DNA from: Actinoplanes sp. L3-i22
Lineage (GTDB): Bacteria; Actinomycetota; Actinomycetes; Mycobacteriales; Micromonosporaceae
Assembly: GCF_019704555.1 (NCBI RefSeq)
Contig: NZ_AP024745.1
Span: forward strand, 7,076,501 to 7,140,500
DNA length: 64,000 nucleotides
Direction: 5' to 3'
This document shows, piece by piece, positions 59,101-64,000 of the stretch (positions within the stretch are counted from its first letter, which is position 1; every line of letters begins with the position of its first letter). A model generated the notes under the pieces. The model ran no database searches. It was not told the origin of the DNA and saw only the letters and a program-made list of their open reading frames with translations. The position numbers were made by a program, and so were the translations under genes.

Positions 59101-60750
59101 CCCTGGCCGTCAGTACCCCTGTCCGAAGTCGTAGTCGGCCTCGCCGGCCTGACCACCCTCCTCTTGACCACGCGGCACCCCACCCCAGCGACCGCGTCCC
59201 GCCCTGTCACGCCTATCCCGGCCACACCTCTCTCACCCACGGGCCGCCCCGCGCCTGCGGCCGCGCCCTTCCCTGCCGCGCCCTTCCCTGCCGCGCCCTT
59301 CCCTGCCGCGCCCTTCCCTGCCGCGCCCCTCGATGCCGGACCCCTCACTGCCTCGCCCCTCACTGCCGGACCACTCACTGCCGCGCCCCTCACTGCCGCG
59401 CCCCTCACTGCCGCGCCCCTCACTGCCGCGCCCCTCACTGCCGCGCCCCTCCCCACCACGCCTGTCCCGGCTACACCTCTCTCGACCGCGGGCCGGCCCG
59501 CGCCTACGGCTGCACACACCTTCGACCCGGAACAACTGGCGGCTGCGGCCCTCCGCGCCCCTGACCAATCCGCGCATCCAGCCACACCGGCATCGGCATC
59601 GGCATCCGACCACACCCTGGACCCGGAGCGTCCCTCGGCCGCGGCCGCACCTCGCCCGGCCGTGGGGTCGCCTGTGCCGCCGCCGGTTTTCGCAGCGGCA
59701 GCCGGGCGGCCTGTGTCGGTGGGCCGGCCCGCCCTGGATCGACAGACATCCGGCGCGGGTGTCGTGGTTTCCGGATGGTCGGTGCTCGTGGCCGCGTTCG
59801 GCGGGCTTGCCGCGGCCGGCGTAGCCGGAACCAGTCCGCGAGCCGGGGCGCTGCTGGCGGCGTTTGCCCTGGTAGCCGTGGCCGGCGCGGTGGTCGGTGC
59901 CGCCGGGCTGGACCTGTCCGCCAGGATCGCCGGCTGGGTGGCCGGTTCCGGGGCAGTGGTCGTGGTGGCGTACCTCGGGGCAAGCAACCTCGCCCAACTC
60001 GAACCCGGCGGCGTCGCGCGGACCGTGCTCTGCGCCGCCGGGCTTGCCCAAGCCCTCGAATGGGTCCTGGCCACCCGTCGCCCGCGCGAAGCGCCGGCGG
60101 TGGCCGCGATCGCGCAGTCGGGTGCGCTGATCGCCCTCCTGACCGCCGGATCGCTCCGGCAGGCGGCCCTGATCGCCACACTGTGGGCGGCCGTTGTCGC
60201 GGTGCGCGCGCTGCGGCCGGACGAGACGTTGAAGGTCCGGTTCGGGTACGCGCTCGCCGCCGCCGGCTGTGCACTGCTCGGCTGGTGGTTGTTTCTTTCC
60301 GCCAGGCAGGCCGGCACCGTCGAGCTGTACACGGCGCCCGCCGCCGCGCTCGCCCTGCTGGCCGGTTGGTGGGCGCGCCGGAGCCGTGCTGAGCTGCCGT
60401 CCTGGACCGCCTACGGGCCGGCGTTGGCAGCCGGTTTCCTTCCGACCCTGGCGGTAATTTCCAACAGCAGTGCCGACGAGCCGCAGTACGCGCGGCGGTT
60501 GCTCCTCGGCGTTGCCGGACTGGCGGTGCTGATTTTCGGCGCGCTGGCGCGGCTGCAGGCGCCGGTGGTCTCCGGTGGGATCGTGGTGGTGCTGGTCGCC
60601 CTGTACGAGTTGGCGCAGGTGTGGGACCTGGTGCCGCGATGGGTGCCGCTCGCGGTCGGCGGTCTGCTCCTGGTCGGCATCGCCACCACCTTGGAGCAGC
60701 GGCGGCGCGACCTGCTGAGGCTGCGCGATGCGGTCGGGCGGATGGGCTGA
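56125..60750 (+). CDS. Giant SCO7613-type polytopic membrane protein with zinc-ribbon N terminus
   Basis: The 1541-residue protein starts with a zinc ribbon (YPCPHCAAIASTVSGCPQCG), a helical segment and Pro-rich linkers. Thirty or more hydrophobic helices follow, resembling the SCO7613 family of giant actinobacterial membrane proteins of unknown function. Two low-complexity tracts break it: three TTASLTTTGP-type decapeptides (58382-58495) and 15-bp repeats coding PFPAA and PLTAA (59262-59460). GTG 56125 is chosen as a leaderless start with CAAACT 6 bp upstream; the ATG at 56107 is an alternative. The repeats extend the linkers and make length polymorphism likely. Confidence 0.82.
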   Translation: MSSEFESYPCPHCAAIASTVSGCPQCGRGPDTDAIGVIRLNAELTGLGERLRAARAEVSAVETAIGNVRGRRDALAFRVRSAVEAARAGSPVPGPIPAPPHAGPFPGPGHSGPLLGPGHSPVAPSAESWPIPGSPLATPGHVPAAPFAGRGSGPASPFGGPTPAQVPPFAGPFAPATERRLTTLTAQNVLFALGGLLLVVAAAVFTAVAWAQVGVVGRAAILAVATAAVLAVPPFAVRRQLTGAAETFAAVGVLMILLDGYAAWTVDLLGVTDLRPSAYAAAVGTATAGIAFGYGRLVGLPGPKISALVIAQPVFPLVAAAVSAGATGWSLALTAATVVNVAALWRVRFTATAVGVVAYLCGSVSAFVAAMLALAGLGSADTAGRAAAAGGALMLLAAVAATGAVLARHPVAQTWTTALLTVATAVTAAGWLLQLGDGTELLRLSTVALAIAVATAAAAGRFPSLAKRADPAAPVTERPAGNPAQPATREPSADPLTAAAGTGPIHPARREPSADPLTAAAEAQPSPPTRRGPWARVLAVVADGRLPEPFRRGSWAGALAVAGVPTLGLAWSVLIAATNSMAAAQPVLGAALTATVAGPGNSAARTGTGPTTSWVGTGADSGIPWVGTGPGWDLLVATVALLAAFVILLPARFRPDLSLSALTAVCLLLPAAFGLPWWTAAALGIAVSALALALATRTPSTLRLTITALAATHALITSLGDPGVAAAVCGTIATLGISAALFLQRNHLTAASLATTGPTTASLTTTGPTTASLTTTEPTTASLTTTEPGTTGPAAAGAATSAAPLAESAKEPFAASRARLLGAWAMTVGLLAIVPTVWLGLLAAELSVTTQVRALLVVTAVLCLVARRVRGYELQASSVALLLAAATPLWSLPGDDPAQLYVGAALILVATLRSAPATPFAASALAVGLLAWTADDLAALLTFQEPVTPAVSWATVAATLMAAVATWLFATRWIAAPFVALAVPLTLAAAHAPWPSVPLSEVVVGLAGLTTLLLTTRHPTPATASRPVTPIPATPLSPTGRPAPAAAPFPAAPFPAAPFPAAPFPAAPLDAGPLTASPLTAGPLTAAPLTAAPLTAAPLTAAPLTAAPLPTTPVPATPLSTAGRPAPTAAHTFDPEQLAAAALRAPDQSAHPATPASASASDHTLDPERPSAAAAPRPAVGSPVPPPVFAAAAGRPVSVGRPALDRQTSGAGVVVSGWSVLVAAFGGLAAAGVAGTSPRAGALLAAFALVAVAGAVVGAAGLDLSARIAGWVAGSGAVVVVAYLGASNLAQLEPGGVARTVLCAAGLAQALEWVLATRRPREAPAVAAIAQSGALIALLTAGSLRQAALIATLWAAVVAVRALRPDETLKVRFGYALAAAGCALLGWWLFLSARQAGTVELYTAPAAALALLAGWWARRSRAELPSWTAYGPALAAGFLPTLAVISNSSADEPQYARRLLLGVAGLAVLIFGALARLQAPVVSGGIVVVLVALYELAQVWDLVPRWVPLAVGGLLLVGIATTLEQRRRDLLRLRDAVGRMG
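58382..58495 (+). repeat. 30-bp in-frame tandem repeats (three copies)
   Basis: CCCACCACAGCCAGCCTCAC followed by CACCACCGGA (or GAA in place of GGA) repeats in frame and encodes TTASLTTTGP-type decapeptides in a linker of the giant membrane protein. Confidence 0.9.
59262..59460 (+). repeat. 15-bp in-frame repeats (PFPAA and PLTAA blocks)
   Basis: CCCTTCCCTGCCGCG occurs four times in a row, then CCCCTCACTGCCGCG about nine times with a few variants. Both encode pentapeptides in a Pro/Ala linker of the giant membrane protein. The shared CTGCCGCG core suggests the second block arose from the first. Confidence 0.9.
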
Positions 60751-61176
60751 CCCCGGCATCGCTTGCCGGTACCGGTACGGCACCATCATCGGCACGGGTG
60801 CCGGTATCGGCCCAGCAACACCCATCGGCAGAGACGCCGGATCCGGTGGTCCACCGCCACCGCCATCGGCAACGGTTTGTGGGTGTCGGCCCGGCACCAT
60901 CAATGGCCACGGTCTACCGGCGCCGGTCCAATCGGCACGTCCTTGCCACCGGCCCAGCCACCACCTGCGCTACCCGCGGAGACCGCATGTCGCCGCGGCT
61001 GCGGGAGGCGGCCGGCAGCGAAGGGCGTGCAGTATCTCTCGCCGGTGCTGCCCGGGTGGCCTCGCCAACGACGGCGTGATCTGGTGGGATGGCGCGACGC
61101 GGTGGCCCAAAAAGTTGAACCGCGACAAAAATCGGCCGATTGAACTGCGCGAACCAGAGCGCGTTGGATGGATGGT
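60751..61176. other. 426-bp region with degenerate GGCACCGG/CATCGGC repeats
   Basis: No gene is supported. The first 200 bp are rich in variants of CATCGGCAC and CCGGTAC(C)GG, including the palindrome CCGGTACCGG near 60765. The last 100 bp (GTTGAACCGCGACAAAAATCGGCC) are less GC-rich and probably hold the aminotransferase promoter. Confidence 0.55.
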
Positions 61177-62841
61177 ATGAGCGACACGGGTAATGGCATG
61201 CTGGCGCGGATCCGGGACGGTCTGGTCGGGGCGGGACAGGTCCTCGACGGGCCGTTCGGTCAGCGGCGGATCACCTACGCCGACTACACGGCCTCCGGGC
61301 AGGCGCTCGACTTCGTCGAAGATTTCCTTCGTGAGCAGGTGCTCACCCGGTACGCCAATACGCACACCGAGGCGTCCGCGACCGGCGCGCAGACCGGTGC
61401 GCTGCGCGAGGAGGCCCGGGAGATCATCCACCGCAGCGTGGGGGCCGGGCCGGAGCACGTGGTGATCTTCTGTGGCTCCGGCGCCACTGCCGCGGTGGCC
61501 AAGCTCGCCGGAATCCTCGGCCTCCGCGTTCCGGAGAACCTTGACGACCGGTACGGCTTGAGCGCGCGGATCCCCCGCGACGAGCGACCGGTGGTCTTCG
61601 TCGGGCCGTACGAGCACCACTCCAACGAACTGCCGTGGCGCGAGTCGGTCGCGGACGTCGTGGAGATCGAGTCCGACCACACCGGGCACGTGGACCTCGG
61701 CGCGCTGCGGGCGGCGCTGATCGCGTACGCCGACCGCCCGGTCCGGATCGGCAGTTTCTCCGCCGCCTCGAACGTCACCGGCATCCTCACCGACACCGCC
61801 GCGGTCTCGCAGGTGCTGCGCGAGCACGGCGCGCTGTCGGTCTGGGACTACGCGGCCGCCGGGCCGTACGTGCCGATCTCGATGGCCGACAAGGACGCCG
61901 TCTTCCTGTCGCCGCACAAGTTCGCCGGTGGGCCGCAGACCCCGGGCGTCCTCGTCCTCGACCGGCGGCTGATGACCAACCGGGTGCCGGTCACCCCGGG
62001 CGGTGGGACGGTCGCGTACGTCGATCCGACCGGTCACCGCTACCTCGAGGACCCGGTCATCCGGGAGGAGGGCGGCACCCCGGCGATCGTCGAGTCGATC
62101 CGGGCCGGGCTGGTCTTCGCGGTGAAGGAGTCCGTCGGTACCGACCTGATCGGCGCCCGGGAGCACGTGCTGTGGCAGCGCGCCAAGGAGCGCTGGACCG
62201 CCGAGCCGAGCATCGAGATCCTCGGTGACGTCGAAGCCGACCGCCTGTCGATTGTTTCCTTCCAGGTCCGGGCCGGCGAAAAGTACCTTCACCACAACTT
62301 TGTGGCGGCGCTGCTCAACGACCTGTTCGGGATCCAGGCGCGCAGCGGGTGCTCGTGTGCCGGGCCGTACGGGCACCGGCTGCTCGGCATCGACGAGGCC
62401 CACTCGCGGGAGTTCCGGGACGAGATCCTGGACGGCTGGGAGGGGATCAAGCCGGGCTGGTCGCGGCTCAACTTCAACTACTTCATCTCGGACACGGTCG
62501 CGGACTATCTGGTCGAGGCGGTGCTGCTGGTCGCCCGCTACGGCGCACGGATGCTGCCGGACTACCGGTTCGATCCGCGGACCGGGCGGTGGACGCACGT
62601 GCGACACGCTCCCCCGCTGGTGCGGCTCGCCGACCTGCGGCTGGGGGCCGATGGCACGGTGACGTCACCGCCCGCGCCGACGGTCACCGTCGGTGAGGAC
62701 GTGCTGGCCGGCTACCTCGACTCGGCGCGCGCGGAGCTGACCGCCCGGGTGGACCCGGCTGACGGCGAACGCCTGAGTCTGCCCCTGGGTTTCGAGAAGC
62801 TCCGCTGGTTCCTGCTACCGGACGCCTGCCTACCGACCTGA
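61177..62841 (+). CDS. Class V aminotransferase (cysteine desulfurase-like PLP enzyme)
   Basis: The 554-residue protein has the fold-type I PLP core: FCGSGATAAVAKLAGIL (phosphate/ring contact), SFSAASNVTGI, SVWDYAAAGPY and the Lys in LSPHKFAGGPQTPGVLV. A Cys-rich GCSCAGPYGH lies near residue 392. It is longer than usual cysteine desulfurases, with an extra C-terminal domain of about 110 residues. The reaction (desulfuration or transamination) is not proven. ATG 61177 is chosen; ATG 61168 is also possible, and neither has a clear Shine-Dalgarno site. Confidence 0.85.
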   Translation: MSDTGNGMLARIRDGLVGAGQVLDGPFGQRRITYADYTASGQALDFVEDFLREQVLTRYANTHTEASATGAQTGALREEAREIIHRSVGAGPEHVVIFCGSGATAAVAKLAGILGLRVPENLDDRYGLSARIPRDERPVVFVGPYEHHSNELPWRESVADVVEIESDHTGHVDLGALRAALIAYADRPVRIGSFSAASNVTGILTDTAAVSQVLREHGALSVWDYAAAGPYVPISMADKDAVFLSPHKFAGGPQTPGVLVLDRRLMTNRVPVTPGGGTVAYVDPTGHRYLEDPVIREEGGTPAIVESIRAGLVFAVKESVGTDLIGAREHVLWQRAKERWTAEPSIEILGDVEADRLSIVSFQVRAGEKYLHHNFVAALLNDLFGIQARSGCSCAGPYGHRLLGIDEAHSREFRDEILDGWEGIKPGWSRLNFNYFISDTVADYLVEAVLLVARYGARMLPDYRFDPRTGRWTHVRHAPPLVRLADLRLGADGTVTSPPAPTVTVGEDVLAGYLDSARAELTARVDPADGERLSLPLGFEKLRWFLLPDACLPT

Positions 62842-62927
62842 CCGCCGCACGGCCGGGCGTTGCCACGGAGGCGAGGCGGCAGGCCTGGAGCCCGAGGCAG
62901 AAGTCCGACCGGACCGCCACCGCCGTC

Positions 62928-63060
62928 GGTGGTTACTTTCCGACGGTGAGCGAAGGCCGGTCCAGGCCGCCGCTGCCGCCGGTGGTTAGTTTCCGGCGGC
63001 GAGCGGTAGGTGGATCCGGAACGCCGCGGCGACTGGTGGGTTAGTTCCCGGCGGTGAGCG
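62928..63060. repeat. Three ~53-bp repeats copying the 3' end of the next gene
   Basis: GGTGGTTAxTTTCCGxCGGxGAGCG recurs at 62928, 62981 and, as GGTGGGTTAG..., at 63035. Read on the minus strand, each copy repeats the last codons and TAA stop (LTAGN-stop) of the secreted protein gene at 63041. Two copies are therefore relic downstream duplicates. Confidence 0.8.
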
Positions 63061-63598
63061 GGAGAAGGAAGGCGTCGCCGGATTCCCAGGCGCAGCTGCC
63101 GGTGGGGGCACCGTCGGGCTGGTAGTACACGCGGATGTGGTAGCCGCCGTCCTTCGCCTCGTTCAGGACGAACCACCACGGGCAGTCGCCGGTCGGTTTG
63201 GTGGCCGAGAACAGGCCGGTCGGGCGCTGGTCGGCCTGCCAGCCCGAGCGGCGGGCCAGGTCGGTGTAGAAGGTGCGGACGTTGATGCCCGGCGGGCTGG
63301 AGAGCCGGGTGCCGACCACGCCGGCGGCAATTGCCTCGATGCCGGAGCTACCGGGCGAGGACGTGTCGCCGCAGCTCAGAGACTCCTCGGCGGCCTTGTC
63401 CAGGTCCGTCGAGGCCGGGTGCTGGGTGAGCATCGGGTCGGCGGTGATCGCCCGGATGGTGTCCGGCTTGGCGGTGCATCCGCCGATGCTGGCCGGGCCC
63501 GGCTTCGCGGCGAGCAGCGGGTAGATCACGGCTGCCAGCAGAAGTCCGGCCACCAGGGCCGGCCCGCCCCACCGCGCGATTCGGGATGGCGTGCTCAT
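63041..63598 (-). CDS. Secreted or membrane-anchored protein of unknown function
   Basis: The 185-residue protein has an N-terminal helix (WGGPALVAGLLLAAVIYPLLA) as signal anchor, then a soluble domain with four Cys (GGCTAK, LSCGD, GDCPWWF, GSCAWE) likely to form disulfides outside the cell. I do not recognise a family. The start is near-leaderless (TATGAT 8 bp before ATG 63598). Its 3' end lies in the 53-bp repeat array. Confidence 0.72.
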   Translation of the reverse strand: MSTPSRIARWGGPALVAGLLLAAVIYPLLAAKPGPASIGGCTAKPDTIRAITADPMLTQHPASTDLDKAAEESLSCGDTSSPGSSGIEAIAAGVVGTRLSSPPGINVRTFYTDLARRSGWQADQRPTGLFSATKPTGDCPWWFVLNEAKDGGYHIRVYYQPDGAPTGSCAWESGDAFLLPLTAGN

Positions 63599-63800
63599 TG
63601 ACGGCGATCATAAGGCTCCGCTGCTTTTCGGGGTATCCCCGCGCACCGCCGGAAGCGGTCGTCGAAGGCCCGGACGGCGCCGCACCGACGACCACGACCG
63701 ACCCGCGGGTCCGTGCAATCAGGAACGATTGACGACGCCGTCCCCGCACACCGTCAGAGACGGCTGACCGGGTCACGAAGAAAAATGTTTTCGCGCGCGG
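63599..63800. other. Short intergenic region
   Basis: It carries the promoter of the secreted protein (TATGAT near 63610, minus strand). The right half (GAAGAAAAATGTTTTCGCGCGCG) is AT-richer, just after the stop of the partial gene. No terminator hairpin is obvious. Confidence 0.5.
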
Positions 63801-64000
63801 TCACGGGCGGTTCTGGTGGACGAAGTCTCGGCCTCGGGTGAACGTCTCGACCGGGTCTCCGCAGTAGAGCCACGGCCACTCGGTGACCTGCTCGCCGAGC
63901 AGGTCGTGCGCCCGGCCGGCGATCTCGAACGCCTCGGTGAACTCGCAGGTCAGCGCGAACGTGGCGATCCGTGGCGCCCAACCAACCGCCCTGCGGTAGG
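63801..64000 (-). CDS. Partial CDS at the window edge (C terminus only)
   Basis: An open frame without a start enters from the right edge and ends at TGA 63801. The 65 visible residues include ATFALTCEFTEAFEIAGRA and GEQVTEWPWLYCGDPVETF, have normal codon use and look like the C terminus of a real protein. I cannot name the family. The frame used here differs from the longer-looking overlapping frame in the same region, which is Arg-rich and unlikely. Confidence 0.6.
   Translation of the reverse strand, partial: YRRAVGWAPRIATFALTCEFTEAFEIAGRAHDLLGEQVTEWPWLYCGDPVETFTRGRDFVHQNRP

Noticed and set aside
60728..61180. Open frames in the 426-bp gap before the aminotransferase
   Set aside because: Low-complexity composition, no ribosome binding site and no domain features.
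63754..63981. Arg-rich minus-strand frame at the right edge
   Set aside because: A different frame of the same strand, ending at 63801, has protein-like composition and normal codon use.
1..64000. Mobile elements, CRISPR arrays, tRNA or rRNA genes, biosynthetic gene cluster
   Set aside because: I found no transposase, integrase, spaced direct repeats, clover-leaf sequence or synthase gene; the repeats present are tandem minisatellites.

Overview
The window is very GC-rich, with GTG starts, 4-bp stop/start overlaps and many leaderless genes, as expected of a high-GC actinobacterium. An orphan flagellar M-ring (FliF) C-terminal protein suggests a motile-spore genus such as Actinoplanes (Micromonosporaceae); this is inference. 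I saw no tRNA, rRNA, CRISPR array, transposase or prophage gene.

Layout. 0.6-7.1 kb: metallophosphoesterase, a Pro/Thr-rich lipoprotein, an M24 peptidase and a drug-type MFS exporter, separated by minisatellite-like intergenic repeats. 7.2-14.9 kb: two ThrE-like exporters, a DUF2231 protein, an amino-acid permease with an M20 peptidase, a DUF2927-like lipoprotein and the FliF-like orphan. 15.2-24.7 kb: small membrane and stress-type proteins (HdeD, DUF7144, K+ channel, DUF2550, M48 protease, lipid kinase, DUF6325, BrkB, Rv1733c-like, MFS). 24.7-32.8 kb: an arginine deiminase operon (glutamine amidotransferase, APC antiporter, arcA, argF, arcC, phosphoesterase) and a membrane phosphodiesterase. 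33-39.7 kb: BrkB protein and two MalT-type LuxR regulators around a DUF7144 gene. 39.8-55.7 kb: GH13 and GH63-like enzymes, SulP transporter, DUF1269/DUF6325/DUF7144 proteins, AI-2E permease, SHOCT protein, RDD protein and a P-type ATPase. 56-64 kb: a giant SCO7613-type membrane protein, a class V aminotransferase, a secreted protein and a partial gene.

Main discovery. From 7.1 to 55.8 kb nearly every transcription unit is preceded by the same 19-bp imperfect palindrome, YTCAYCC-N5-GGRTGAN, followed after 21-23 bp by a -10-like hexamer (consensus SASGNT). In the leaderless units the start codon follows 6-8 bp later. The palindrome is then centred near -43, the position of a class II activator site. 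Four divergent intergenic regions use one palindrome in both directions, and two others carry one palindrome per direction. The controlled genes (arginine fermentation, P-type ATPase, Rv1733c-like protein, ion channel, protease, DUF1269/6325/7144 proteins) resemble a hypoxia/dormancy regulon, but the sequence is not the mycobacterial DosR box. The two LuxR proteins are candidate, unproven, regulators.
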